A stretch of DNA of 64,000 nucleotides from G963662265 sp963668545 (lineage in GTDB: Bacteria > Spirochaetota > Spirochaetia > CADAEX01): contig OY764868.1 of the NCBI GenBank assembly GCA_963668545.1, positions 2,728,001-2,792,000 of the forward strand. Direction: 5' to 3'. This document shows, piece after piece, positions 9,507 through 19,190 of this stretch. The notes under the pieces were generated by a model. That model saw nothing but the letters and a program-made list of their open reading frames with translations. It did no database searches and was not told the DNA's origin. Numbering within the stretch: the stretch's first letter is position 1; each line of letters starts with the position of its first letter. Made by a program: the position numbers and the translations under genes.

Positions 9507-10823
9507 TATGTTTACCGATTCAGGAACAGAATGGCGGAAATCCTTCATCCTTGCCAGGTCCTCTTTACCATCTGAAATAAAAACAGAGCTGTGAGCTACT
9601 CCCGACTGTTCGAGATAACCTGAAATTCTTTCAAGAAAGCTCTCCTCAGCTGCAGAATCGCCTGAATGTATCTCAATATAAAGCCCTCCCCCGCTGTTTT
9701 CGGAAAAAGGGAAAAGAGTCCTGAAAAGGCCTTCATACATATACCTCTTTACAAGAAGAAGTGAATTCCTGTCAAAATATTCAACAGCTGCAATTCTGCA
9801 GTTTTCAGGCAGTTCGAGTTTATTGCCTGTAATCTTTTCACCGGAAAAGAAGTCGTCCCCCACCTGTCCCTTTTTTCCTGATCCGGGCGGGCCGTCCTCA
9901 CTGATGTTATATTTAGCAGATCCGCTGTTTCTGAAAACTTCAGCCAGAGAAAAACAGGATTCCATATCGGGGGGGAAAACAAGAATGCCGTTAATAAATG
10001 GAGGTTCTGGAATAACAGCAAATTCCACAGCTGCAATTATGCCAAGTATTCCCTCGCTCCCGATAAAAAGATCTATAAGATCCATATTTTTTTCCATATA
10101 AAGGCCTGCCGCATTTTTACAGCAGGTAATTTCCATATCAGGGATTTTTCCGGATATTTTTCTGTTTTCAGAACTTGCAAGAGAGAAGCTGCACCCTTCC
10201 ACTCTGGAAAACAGATCCCCCCTTTCCAGAAAGAGATGCGATGAATCTGAAAGTATGATATCAAGAGACAGGATAAAATTGCGGGCAGCTCCGTAATGAA
10301 AGCTTCTTGCCCCCGATGCGCAGTTCGCAGCTACTCCCCCTATTGAAGCTGATTTTTCTGTCGGGTCGGGAGGAAAGAAGTACTTTCCCTCCCTGATTTT
10401 ACTGAGACTTTCCAGGGATTTTTCATCAAGAAATTCTGTATCAATGACCTCTCCCTGAAGAATGTTTTCAATCTCTGAAAGAGTAAGGCCTGCACCTGTT
10501 TTTATCCTGTACCCGTCCCTGAAATGGCGGATGCTGTATAGCTGTTTCATTTTACTTAAGTTTATGACAGCTTCCCCTGCAGGAGATGAATAACCTTCAG
10601 AAACTTCAACATCTCTGCAGTTTCCTACAGGGACTGCGCCTCCTGTGATTCCTGTCCGGGAACCCTGCACTGTAATCCCCCATCCCTTTTCAGAAGCAAT
10701 GGAAACTGCCTTTTTTATATCTTCAACACTTTCACAGAATGCTATGACATCTGCATTCCCTTCCAGGCGGGACTCGTCAGAGAGACAGTTCCTGTTGAGA
10801 TCTGTTATTTTTTCAAACTTCAT
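9507..10823 (-). pseudogene. 5' fragment of an FAD-linked oxidase split by an IS element
   Basis: About 440 codons encode the N-terminal and middle parts of a GlcD/D-lactate-dehydrogenase-like flavoprotein. Visible are the FAD-binding PCMH motifs VQGSRTGITGGAVP near residue 52 and FFPPDPTEKSASIGGVAANC near 155, then DLFIGSEGILG near 250. The frame runs a few codons into the IS and stops at 9486 after FRHSVPESVN. The missing C-terminal part lies beyond the element at 7522-7941. Rejoined, the product would be about 580 residues. The cap domain that positions the substrate is incomplete here, so the fragment is unlikely to be functional. The native substrate (glycolate, lactate or another 2-hydroxy acid) cannot be told. 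Confidence 0.9.
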
Positions 10824-10955
10824 CAGGATAATTATTACCTGATACGGGAGATTATGAAAACAGGTATTTTACAGATATGCATGATTCTGTTAAGTATTCC
10901 AGGACAAAAAATATCAGCATTGTCCCGGAATTATTGAATATTTTTTAAAAGAATA

Positions 10956-12545
10956 TCAGGGATTAAAGGCAACAGCATAGGGATAATAACCACCGATGGG
11001 AACTACCTGCAGAATATTCCCGTCAAAATCCAAAATATAAATCATTTTTGAATTAGTGTGTACAGCAGCAACATAACCGTTTACAGGATCTGCATCAACG
11101 CCGTTTAATCCGTAACTTCCTGTCGGGAAAGAACCCGTCATACCGCCTGTATCCATATTGAACACATTAATACTTCCTGTCTGGTAATCACTGCAGTATA
11201 TCTTCCTGTTGACAAGATCCAGTGCAAGATGATAGGGAGCAGTGGCACAATTTGGGACCTTTGTTGAAAGACTGCCTGAGGTAATATTATATTCAAATAT
11301 ATGTCTCATTGAACGGTCGCATATATAGATTTTCTGATTAGCTGTATCAATATCAATCCCTCTGGCAAAAGCAAAAGAGCTGTTCAGAATTTCCACACTG
11401 CTGCCGTCAAGGTTGCTTCTTTTAAGCTGATACATATTTACCCAGTATATCTTGTCATTTACAGTATCAACACAGATTCCATGCGACTGGTTCTCTCCGG
11501 TTACAAGATCTTCAGCACCTGACCCGTCCATTTTACACCGTCTTACACCGGTTTTGTTTGTATAATATATATAGCCATTTTCCGTATCAAAAGCCATTCC
11601 GCAGATATCAGAAGCCCCGCCGTGAATATTATCAATACTGCCCCAGTCAAGTGTGCTTCTGCTTATCCCGGCACCCCAGTCTCCCCAGTATATTCCGTAT
11701 TTACCGAAATTTGCCTGTACAACAGCATTTCCGGCAGTCAGGGTTGCAGTTGTAGATTCAGAAGAGGCATTTGCAATTGATGCACTTCCGCTTTCCACTG
11801 TCCATTCATCAAAAAATACATCAAGACCATCCGGTTCTGCAGTTATTGAAAAGGGACTTCCATGATTCACAGTAACATCCCCGGAGGGGGTTGTTGTCCC
11901 GAAACCGCTGCCGTCATCATCAACAGTAAGGGTATACTGTATAAGTACGAAATTCGCGTTTAAAATTGTTGGAAGAGGATTCGGGGTTACAGCTATTTCA
12001 AATGTATCTGCTGCTGTCCTGCTTATTGAAGCATTTCCCGCTCCCACTTCCCAGTCATCTTCTTCAAGTTCATATCCTGTATCAGGAGAAACTACAGCAG
12101 TTGTAACCTGCCCTACAGTAACATACTGAAGGCCGTCCTTGTCCGATGAGCCATGACCGTTGTTGTTTATCATAAGAGGAACTCCGAGAGCAAGGTCTGC
12201 AAAATTTACAGTTATGGTAGTGTCCCCTCCTGTAAGTCTTACTGTTGTATCTGCCGAATATATATCGCCGAAGACAACGCCTGATCCCTGCCACTGGATA
12301 AACGCCCATCCTGAATCTGGTATCGCTGAAATCGGAACCGGGGAACTATCCCCTTTGGGAACAACTATTTCACCTGGCGGATCTGTAGTTCCGTTTCCTG
12401 TAACTTTTATGGTAATTATACTTCCTGTAGCTCTTTCAACATCCCTTTCAAGTGTTTCAAGCAGATTGTTTTCACACCCGGCAAGCAAAACCAGCAGAAG
12501 AATCACTGTACAGTAAATCAGTTTTTTCACTTTTATTCTTCCCAT
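10956..12545 (-). CDS. Lipoprotein with InlB-type B-repeats and beta-propeller
   Basis: A 529-residue exported lipoprotein: the N-terminus is basic then hydrophobic and ends in the lipobox LLAGC (Cys24). Residues about 45-280 contain three divergent Listeria-Bacteroides (InlB B-repeat-like) modules, each built as xGxGTTxPxG...GxxxxVTAxPxxGxxFxxW...ATLTxGxxxVxANF. Residues about 280-529 form repeating YWTD/NHL-like blades (for example DTVNDKIYWVNM, DTANQKIYICD, DLVNRKIYCSD). It is probably a surface or periplasmic binding protein; the ligand is unknown. It overlaps the upstream transglutaminase gene by 13 bp, so the two are likely co-translated. Confidence 0.8.
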   Translation of the reverse strand: MGRIKVKKLIYCTVILLLVLLAGCENNLLETLERDVERATGSIITIKVTGNGTTDPPGEIVVPKGDSSPVPISAIPDSGWAFIQWQGSGVVFGDIYSADTTVRLTGGDTTITVNFADLALGVPLMINNNGHGSSDKDGLQYVTVGQVTTAVVSPDTGYELEEDDWEVGAGNASISRTAADTFEIAVTPNPLPTILNANFVLIQYTLTVDDDGSGFGTTTPSGDVTVNHGSPFSITAEPDGLDVFFDEWTVESGSASIANASSESTTATLTAGNAVVQANFGKYGIYWGDWGAGISRSTLDWGSIDNIHGGASDICGMAFDTENGYIYYTNKTGVRRCKMDGSGAEDLVTGENQSHGICVDTVNDKIYWVNMYQLKRSNLDGSSVEILNSSFAFARGIDIDTANQKIYICDRSMRHIFEYNITSGSLSTKVPNCATAPYHLALDLVNRKIYCSDYQTGSINVFNMDTGGMTGSFPTGSYGLNGVDADPVNGYVAAVHTNSKMIYILDFDGNILQVVPIGGYYPYAVAFNP

Positions 12546-14587
12546 TCGAAATCCTCCTTAACAGCAGATGAGGCACGCCCTGTATCCTCAGACCTCATCA
12601 TCAGATAACTGTATTTTTCAGCCAGCACAGGATCATTCCTTTCAACAATTTTATAGGAAGAGACTACAGAATTATAATCATTCAGTTCAAAACTGGTTTT
12701 TGCAAGCCCGATATGCGCATATGAATTGGAGGGATCTTTATCAAGAACTTTAAGGTATGCACCCCGGGCCTCATCCATCCTTCCGTTTATATAGTGGATA
12801 TTTCCTAGATTCATCAATGCCGGCATATAATTATTTCCTGAAGCTGCTTTTATGAATTCCGCTTCTGCTCTGTCATACATGCCGTATCTTGCATAAAGAA
12901 CCCCCAGTTTGTTTACAAGCTTTTGATTATCCCTTGTTTTTGCAATTGAAGCTTTAAGTTCAGAAGCCCTTTCAAAGATTTCCCTGTCAATGAATTTATT
13001 CATTGCCTTCCAGTATCTATCAAGAATCCTGTCAGATTCCGGATATATAACACCCCTGTCAGCTTCTGTCATACCTACAGGTTCATATGTGCTCCAGGCT
13101 TCATGAATCAGATAAAAAGATGCCTTTCCTGCCTTGTTATTTGTTCTCCACTGACGTGCCCCGGTCTCCCATGCCTTGATGAAACCATCCTTTACAAGTG
13201 TAATTTCAACAGGTACCCAGGTCTCATTATTTATGAAAATAAGATCATCAGTATCTGTAAAAAGCTTTTCTGCCTCGTTTCTGTCTATACCAAGAGAAAA
13301 TGCCATGTAGATATGACCTGGCACAGTGATAAAAGCAGTTTCAATTCCAACAGATTCAAGAAGGGCACAGTACAGTATGGAGAGATCATCACAGTCGCCT
13401 GCCCGGTATGTCAGTGTCTGTATGGGAAACTGAAGATAATCAAGATTCATATCAGATTCAGAGAATTCCGCATAGGGGGTCCTCGGATCTATGACATAAC
13501 CTATTCCGAAAAGAGAAACAGTTTCAAAAAGACCCATTGCTGTCCTGAAATTTGAATTGACAGCGCCTCCTCCGTGATTGCTTATGTCTGAGGCAACAGC
13601 TTTGGAAAACCTTAATACTGCAGGGTCCTTTGATGTAACAAATGCGGCAGCCTTCCTGTCATCATCCCATGTCATTGCATTACGGTTATTTATAACAAGT
13701 GTTTCAGATTTTTTACCTGTTACCCTCCCCCCCAGATACCTGTATTCAACAATAATCTCTGCAGAAACCTTGGTCCCTTCTGTCACTTTGAGAATATCTT
13801 CGGTAAAAAGAGCATAAAGAGGTACTTCAATCTCCTCATTCCGCCCCACAGCTTCAATTTCCCTGCACAGCTTCGGTTCCTCCATAAATTCCGGAACATA
13901 GAAACTCACCTTTACATCGTTTATAGTGCCCCTCTCTCCGTTCTGCAGTAATGCACTCCCTATTGTATTGTCATCATAATACTTGTAGAAAACAGGAAAT
14001 ACAGGATCAAAAGAAGGGCGGAAATCAATTTCAGAATCCCTGGAAGATGCGCCAAGGTTATATGTCAGACCGAGTGAAACACCGATTCCCTGGAAAAGCG
14101 GTTTTGACTGACTTAATGAAAGGTAATTGTGATAGGCCCCTGAAAGGCCGAGGCTGAAAGAGCGGCTGAAAAGAAACCTGAATTCCGAATCAAGAATCAT
14201 GCAGGGATCGCTGCCTGATTCAGCATCCAGCATACCGACATAGTAGCCTCCGGATCCAGCCAGCTTGAAATACATTCTTGAAGATGCTGGTATGCAGATA
14301 CCGGCTCCAAGGTCGAAATCCAGTATAGTCATGGTTGTATCTGCAAGTGTAGGGAGCATGTTGTAGTGCATCATCCCCTTTCCGTAAAACATTGTGGAAA
14401 AAGGTAAATAGTATTCACCGTTCAGGCCTATGGTTGCCCCTGTTGTATAGAGATCCTTGCTGTCGCTGATTGGAATAAGAGCACCGGGGACTGCATTGAA
14501 TGAAAAGGGACTTACTGCCTGGCCTGATAAAAAAGAGGAAGGAATAATCAGAATTAATAAAAGCAGATTAATATACTTTTTATACAT
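12533..14587 (-). CDS. Exported transglutaminase-like protein with TPR tail
   Basis: A 684-residue protein with an N-terminal signal peptide (hydrophobic core ending SFLSGQA). Residues about 25-210 alternate short beta strands as in an outer-membrane or porin-like domain. A transglutaminase-like core lies at about 385-460: YRAGDCDDLSILYCALL holds the likely nucleophile Cys, and VPGHIYMAF holds the His. TPR-type helices follow at about 560-665 (RYGMYDRAEAEFIKAA, YINGRMDEARGAYLKVL). GAGGAGGCGG precedes the start. The overlapping downstream gene encodes a repeat lipoprotein. I infer an envelope function such as peptide cleavage or crosslinking, but the substrate is unknown. Confidence 0.75.
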   Translation of the reverse strand: MYKKYINLLLLILIIPSSFLSGQAVSPFSFNAVPGALIPISDSKDLYTTGATIGLNGEYYLPFSTMFYGKGMMHYNMLPTLADTTMTILDFDLGAGICIPASSRMYFKLAGSGGYYVGMLDAESGSDPCMILDSEFRFLFSRSFSLGLSGAYHNYLSLSQSKPLFQGIGVSLGLTYNLGASSRDSEIDFRPSFDPVFPVFYKYYDDNTIGSALLQNGERGTINDVKVSFYVPEFMEEPKLCREIEAVGRNEEIEVPLYALFTEDILKVTEGTKVSAEIIVEYRYLGGRVTGKKSETLVINNRNAMTWDDDRKAAAFVTSKDPAVLRFSKAVASDISNHGGGAVNSNFRTAMGLFETVSLFGIGYVIDPRTPYAEFSESDMNLDYLQFPIQTLTYRAGDCDDLSILYCALLESVGIETAFITVPGHIYMAFSLGIDRNEAEKLFTDTDDLIFINNETWVPVEITLVKDGFIKAWETGARQWRTNNKAGKASFYLIHEAWSTYEPVGMTEADRGVIYPESDRILDRYWKAMNKFIDREIFERASELKASIAKTRDNQKLVNKLGVLYARYGMYDRAEAEFIKAASGNNYMPALMNLGNIHYINGRMDEARGAYLKVLDKDPSNSYAHIGLAKTSFELNDYNSVVSSYKIVERNDPVLAEKYSYLMMRSEDTGRASSAVKEDFEWEE

Positions 14588-14977
14588 AATACCGCCTCCT
14601 CATCTATAATTTAAGAGGCAATTTATTTTCGCTGCTTTTGTATTTAAGGTTAAGTATGGTTCCTGATATATTCTGTTTTATAAATAATAAATTTTTACCC
14701 TCTTATTTTTCATGAGTATTTATTACTTATTATAATTATAGTATTCTTTATAGGAGAAATCAATTTTCACGGGAAAAAGTATTTGTATCAGAACAGCTCC
14801 TGATATCTTATTTCATCAAGCATAAAATTTCATGTTCTGAACAATTGTTCATATTTTTACAATTTTAAAAATAATCCGGACTATTTACCAGGATAAAAAA
14901 AGACTGCAGATCAAGGTATTCCCTGACCTGCAGCCTGATATATCTTAATTGAATCAATCTGATTCATTCTTTCAGAA
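14588..14977. other. AT-rich intergenic region, 390 bp
   Basis: Separates two minus-strand genes. It holds the terminator at 14892-14936 for the SPOR gene, then AT-rich DNA that must carry the promoter of the transglutaminase gene; no single promoter stands out. No reading frame with a ribosome site was seen. Confidence 0.6.
14892..14936 (-). terminator. Rho-independent terminator after the SPOR gene
   Basis: On the minus strand CTGCAGGTCAGGG pairs with CCTTGATCTGCAG around an AATA loop and is followed by TCTTTTTTTA. It lies 40 bp beyond the stop of the SPOR-domain gene and should end the polA-coaE-SPOR transcript. Confidence 0.8.
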
Positions 14978-15652
14978 TTATCGCTTAGTATAGACCTTTG
15001 AGACATAGCTCTCAAGAAAGCCGTCTACCCCTTTTACCCAGTGAAGGAATTTTTCAGCTTCCTCTTTTGAAGGATAAGGGCCGATCCTTACCCTGTAGTA
15101 GCTAGTCCCGCTTACATCCTTTGTCTGTATTGTGGGAGTGAAGCCTTTGGAAACAAGGGTCTGCTTTGCCTTTTCGGCTGAAGCAACAGATGTAAATGAT
15201 CCTGTCTGGATCCAGTATTCTGTCACATTTACTTTATTCACGACTGTTTTTACAGGAGCAGGCTTTACAGGTGCCGGTTTTACCGGTGCAGGTTTAACAG
15301 GCTCAGGAGCCTTTTCGACAGGTTTCTCAGCAGCAATCACAGCAACCTCCGCTGTTTTGTCTTCAGCTGAAAGAGCCTCTTTTTCCCCGGTCTCTCCATA
15401 TACAACAACAAATTCAGAATCAGCATCGGATGCTGCATTCTTTTCCTCTTCTATTCCGGGATATTCCTCATCCTTCTGGGCCCATTCGATAGGGTCAAAT
15501 TCATCAGGTGTAATTACCCTAGCAGATGCAAGCTGCGCATCATCTCCGCTCTTCCCTGTGGCTGGACTGAACATAAATAATCCTGCACCCAGCACTACCA
15601 GAAGCAGTACTGCTACAGAAAGAATTATCCAGAGTATTTTCTGCTGTTCCAT
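14978..15652 (-). CDS. SPOR-domain membrane protein
   Basis: A 224-residue bitopic protein. A single transmembrane helix at about 8-29 (ILWIILSVAVLLLVVLGAGL) leaves a periplasmic acidic linker and then a (APVKP)n spacer near residues 118-136. The last 75 residues form a SPOR domain (YWIQTGSFTSVASAEKAKQTL ... YYRVRIGPYPSKEEAEKFL). SPOR domains bind denuded peptidoglycan glycan strands, often at division sites; that role is inferred. The gene starts 4 bp after coaE stops and is the last of the polA-coaE-SPOR operon. Confidence 0.88.
   Translation of the reverse strand: MEQQKILWIILSVAVLLLVVLGAGLFMFSPATGKSGDDAQLASARVITPDEFDPIEWAQKDEEYPGIEEEKNAASDADSEFVVVYGETGEKEALSAEDKTAEVAVIAAEKPVEKAPEPVKPAPVKPAPVKPAPVKTVVNKVNVTEYWIQTGSFTSVASAEKAKQTLVSKGFTPTIQTKDVSGTSYYRVRIGPYPSKEEAEKFLHWVKGVDGFLESYVSKVYTKR
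15247..15303 (-). repeat. Short tandem repeat coding (APVKP)n
   Basis: About four 15-bp units within the SPOR gene encode the repeated APVKP spacer. It is a protein low-complexity linker and a possible site of length variation. Confidence 0.7.
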
Positions 15653-15656
15653 ATCT

Positions 15657-16247
15657 TTATCTGTTTCCTTCTTTTAATTTTTCAATCAGATTTCCGACTG
15701 AAGCAGAGATTTTATCAAGGTCTCCGCTGTTTCTTATAATATAAGTATCGGAGTTTTTTTTCATTAGATTAGCTTTGAGATTGCGTTGAATCCTTATTCT
15801 TTTAAGTATTTCACCGGGAGGTAGACTGTCCCTTTTAAGAGCTCTTCTTACCCTTGCCAGTATCGGAGCATCCACCCAGATAACAACGCTGCAGAGGCGG
15901 TCAAGCTGCATCTGATGAAGTATTGCAGCATTAATAAGGATATCAGATGTTCTGTTCTCTGAAATCCTCTCCTTAACCATTTCCACCATGCAGGGATGGA
16001 TTATTTCCTCAAGAGCTTTCTTTTCGTTCAGATCTGAAAAAACAATTCTGCCGAGCTTTTTTCTGTCGATTTCATCCCCGTCAAGAATTCCGTCACCGAA
16101 ACGGGAAACAATCCTGTCCTTTACCCTGGGAAGGGCATCATGTCCGAGTTTATCAACATCTATATGAAGAAAGCCCTTTTCTTCAAATATTGAGGCAACA
16201 GTGTTTTTCCCTGCACAGTATTTGCCTGTAAGCCCTGCTATTATCAA
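15657..16247 (-). CDS. coaE: Dephospho-CoA kinase
   Basis: Catalyses the last step of coenzyme A synthesis, phosphorylating dephospho-CoA. The 196-residue protein opens with the P-loop GLTGKYCAGKNT (residues 5-16), followed by HIDVDKLGHDALP, where CoaE normally has DAD, and by VIWVDAPILARVRRALKRD and RIRIQRN of the lid region. The P-loop carries Asn15 where most P-loop kinases have Ser/Thr after GK. The likely start is TTG, overlapping the polA stop by 4 bases, so translation is coupled to polA. Confidence 0.88.
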   Translation of the reverse strand: MIIAGLTGKYCAGKNTVASIFEEKGFLHIDVDKLGHDALPRVKDRIVSRFGDGILDGDEIDRKKLGRIVFSDLNEKKALEEIIHPCMVEMVKERISENRTSDILINAAILHQMQLDRLCSVVIWVDAPILARVRRALKRDSLPPGEILKRIRIQRNLKANLMKKNSDTYIIRNSGDLDKISASVGNLIEKLKEGNR

Positions 16248-19027
16248 TGCAAATCTCCCCAGCTCTCCCCTGTCTCAATACTTACCCGGAGAGGAGCCTT
16301 AAGGGTGAACACACTCTCCATCTCCTTCTTTACAAGCTTTTTCATATCATCAACCTCGGAAAGGGGGACTTCATATATAAGCTCATCATGCACCTGCAGG
16401 ACAAGCTTTGACTTGAGCTTCAAGGTTTTTATCTTTTCATCAATTTTTATCATGGCAAGTTTGACAATATCTGCGGCAGAACCCTGTATCGGGGTATTTA
16501 CAGCCATTCTCTCCGCTCCGTTCTTTTCATTCCTGTTCCTGCTGTTGATTCCGGCAATTACCCTTTCCCGTCCGAGTATAGTGCTTACAGAACCTTTCTC
16601 CTCTGCACGTTTTACAGTTTCGTCGATAAATTTCCGTATATTTGCATAACGTTCAAAATAGGAGGATATAAACTGGTCCGCCTGCTTCCTCGGGATTTTA
16701 AGCTCTCTCGACAGCCTGAAGCCTGACATCCCGTACATAACTCCGAAATTTATAGTCTTTGCAATCCTCCTCTGCTCCTGAGTCACATCATCAGGAGAAA
16801 CCTGGAAGATAAGAGCACCTGTCATCCGGTGGACATCAATACCTTCTGAAAAAGCCTTTATAAGACCGGGGTCTTCAGAAAGATGGGCAAGGACAACAAG
16901 TTCAATCTGGGAATAATCAGCGCTCAGAAAAACTTTCCCCCCTGAAGGGATAAAGGCTTTCCTGATTTTTCTCCCCTCCTCATCCTTGATGGGAATGTTT
17001 TGTAAATTTGGATTTGTGCTTGAAAGGCGCCCTGTCTGGGTTCCGGTCTGCCTGAAAGTTGTATGTATCCTTGATGTGGAGTTCTGGATAAGCTTCGGGA
17101 GGGTATCAGCATACGTGGATTTAAGTTTGGCAAGAACCCTGTATTTCAGAACAAGCTCCGGGACAGGATCTTCACCAGAAAGTATCTCAAGAACAGTATT
17201 GTCTGTTGAAAACCCGGTTTTTGTTTTTTTGACAGGGTTCAGTTTTCTGTCGGTAAAAAGAACTTCCTGAAGCTGTTTTGTTGAGCTGATATTGAATTCC
17301 TTTCCGCATAGACTGTAAATTTCATCAGATATTTCAGCAATTGTTTTTTCAAAGTCGCGGCTCAGAGCTTCAAGCGATTCCTTTCTGACCCGCACCCCTT
17401 CAAGTTCCATTTCCGCAAGTATATAGACAAGAGGCATCTCGGTTTTATAAAAGAGATCACTGTAGTTTTCTTCTATGAGGGGACGGAGGACTTCATAAAG
17501 ACGGAATGTTATATCAGCATCTTCGGCAGCATAGTTTGATGCTGTTTCAAGATCTATGTCCTGAAAAAGGCTGTCCTTCGGTACAATATCATTGTAGTGA
17601 ACTGTCTGATAACCAAGGTAAAATTCCGCCAGACTGTCCATGCTGTAGGATGAGATAAGGCTGTTTACAAGCCATGCCGCAATCATTGTATCAAACCATA
17701 TATTTACAGGATTCAGCCCCCACATTCTCAGGACTTTGTAATCATACTTGATGTTCTGTCCTACAAGCTTGAGACTGCTATCCTCAAGTATTTCCCTGAG
17801 CCTGTTTTTCACTATTGAAGCTGAGAGTATTTCCTTTCCCCCCGCTATAAGGGGTATATAGCATCCTGTACCTGACTTTACAGAGATTGAAAACCCTACA
17901 GGATTAGCCTGGATTGTATCAAGGCTGTCTGTTTCAATATCAAACGAAAAGATCTTTTCTTTCCTGACAGTTTCAATCCATCTGTCAAGATCTTCGTAGG
18001 TGAGGACTGTTTCATACTCCCCCTTCATGCCCAGTGAAGGATCCCTTTCAGGGACAGATGACATGTTAACTGAAGAAGAGATACTCTCTGCTGGAATTAC
18101 AGATTTTCCAGAATCCCTGTCTTGTGAAGAAAAAAGGTCTCCCTGAACATAGGAGCTTCCCGGGTGATTTTCATCAATCCATTTTACAAGGCTTTTTGCA
18201 TTCTCCTTCTCAAGGAGCATCCTTGCAGACTGAAAGTCAAGAGATGAAGTTGAGAAATCCTCAATACTGTATTCAACAGGCGCATCAGAATCAAGCATTA
18301 CAAGCTCCCTGCTCATAATGCAGCTGTCCCTGTCTTCTTCAAGCTTTTTTGCAGCACCGGATTTCAATTTATCAATATTTTTATATATTCCCTCAACAGT
18401 ATCATAATCTTCAAGCAGGCCGGCAGCTGTTTTGGGTCCTATACCCTTTACTCCCGGGATATTGTCGGCAGAATCACCGGTGAGGGAGAGGTAGTCTATT
18501 ATCTGGTCAGGCCTCACCCCGTAGTTTTCAATCACACCTTCATGATCTATTTCAATATAGCCTGACTTGTCAGACTTGAGGACCTTTACATTATCATCCA
18601 CAAGCTGCATAAGGTCTTTATCGCCGGTGATAATATAGCAGGGGCGTTTTTCATTCCTGCATTTTTTCACATAGGTTGCAATTACATCATCAGCTTCATA
18701 GCGGTTGACCCTTACAGTTTTCAGGGACAGAGACTCCAGGATTTTTTCTATCCTCGGGATCTGGTCATGCAGATCTTCAGGTGTCTTGTCACGGGTAGCT
18801 TTATATTCAGCATACTGTTCATGCCTGAATGTCGGGACAAGAGAGTCCATTGCCACTGCAAAATATTCAGGGTTGTATTCATTCATGAAACTGAAAAGAG
18901 ACCGGAAAAATCCGAAAACTGCAGAAGTGTTTTCCCCGTTATGGTTGAAAAGGGGATTCCTTATAAAAGCGAAGTAAGATTTATAGATCAGACTATAACC
19001 GTCAAGTATATAAAAAGGTTTTTTCAT
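16244..19027 (-). CDS. polA: DNA polymerase I
   Basis: Repair and Okazaki-fragment polymerase. All three domains are present in 927 residues. The 5' nuclease (1-290) has TFRHEQYAEYKATR, RYEADDVIA and TGDKDLMQLV. The 3'-5' proofreading domain (about 335-520) retains FDIETDSLD, GQNIKYDYKVL and YAAEDADITFRLY, so its acidic residues look intact. The polymerase domain has LSADYSQIELVVLAHLS, RRIAKTINFGVMYG and LQVHDELIYEVP. Length is normal for the family. It heads the polA-coaE-SPOR operon; the ATG start has only a weak ribosome site. Confidence 0.97.
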   Translation of the reverse strand: MKKPFYILDGYSLIYKSYFAFIRNPLFNHNGENTSAVFGFFRSLFSFMNEYNPEYFAVAMDSLVPTFRHEQYAEYKATRDKTPEDLHDQIPRIEKILESLSLKTVRVNRYEADDVIATYVKKCRNEKRPCYIITGDKDLMQLVDDNVKVLKSDKSGYIEIDHEGVIENYGVRPDQIIDYLSLTGDSADNIPGVKGIGPKTAAGLLEDYDTVEGIYKNIDKLKSGAAKKLEEDRDSCIMSRELVMLDSDAPVEYSIEDFSTSSLDFQSARMLLEKENAKSLVKWIDENHPGSSYVQGDLFSSQDRDSGKSVIPAESISSSVNMSSVPERDPSLGMKGEYETVLTYEDLDRWIETVRKEKIFSFDIETDSLDTIQANPVGFSISVKSGTGCYIPLIAGGKEILSASIVKNRLREILEDSSLKLVGQNIKYDYKVLRMWGLNPVNIWFDTMIAAWLVNSLISSYSMDSLAEFYLGYQTVHYNDIVPKDSLFQDIDLETASNYAAEDADITFRLYEVLRPLIEENYSDLFYKTEMPLVYILAEMELEGVRVRKESLEALSRDFEKTIAEISDEIYSLCGKEFNISSTKQLQEVLFTDRKLNPVKKTKTGFSTDNTVLEILSGEDPVPELVLKYRVLAKLKSTYADTLPKLIQNSTSRIHTTFRQTGTQTGRLSSTNPNLQNIPIKDEEGRKIRKAFIPSGGKVFLSADYSQIELVVLAHLSEDPGLIKAFSEGIDVHRMTGALIFQVSPDDVTQEQRRIAKTINFGVMYGMSGFRLSRELKIPRKQADQFISSYFERYANIRKFIDETVKRAEEKGSVSTILGRERVIAGINSRNRNEKNGAERMAVNTPIQGSAADIVKLAMIKIDEKIKTLKLKSKLVLQVHDELIYEVPLSEVDDMKKLVKKEMESVFTLKAPLRVSIETGESWGDLH

Positions 19028-19190
19028 ACATTAATATCTACCATGTATGTCCTTATCCGGCAAGGTCGGGCAAAGTAAATACAGTTATCGCATACGACAA
19101 AAACAGCAATACTAAATATAATACATCTATATCCATAAACTCCGGCAGGGCGAATATTATAATTAGTGAACTGTTTATCATGATTTGAAG

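Noticed and set aside
15240..15310. Short direct repeats that could suggest a CRISPR or tandem array
   Set aside because: They are 15-bp units encoding an APVKP linker in the SPOR protein, with no spacers.
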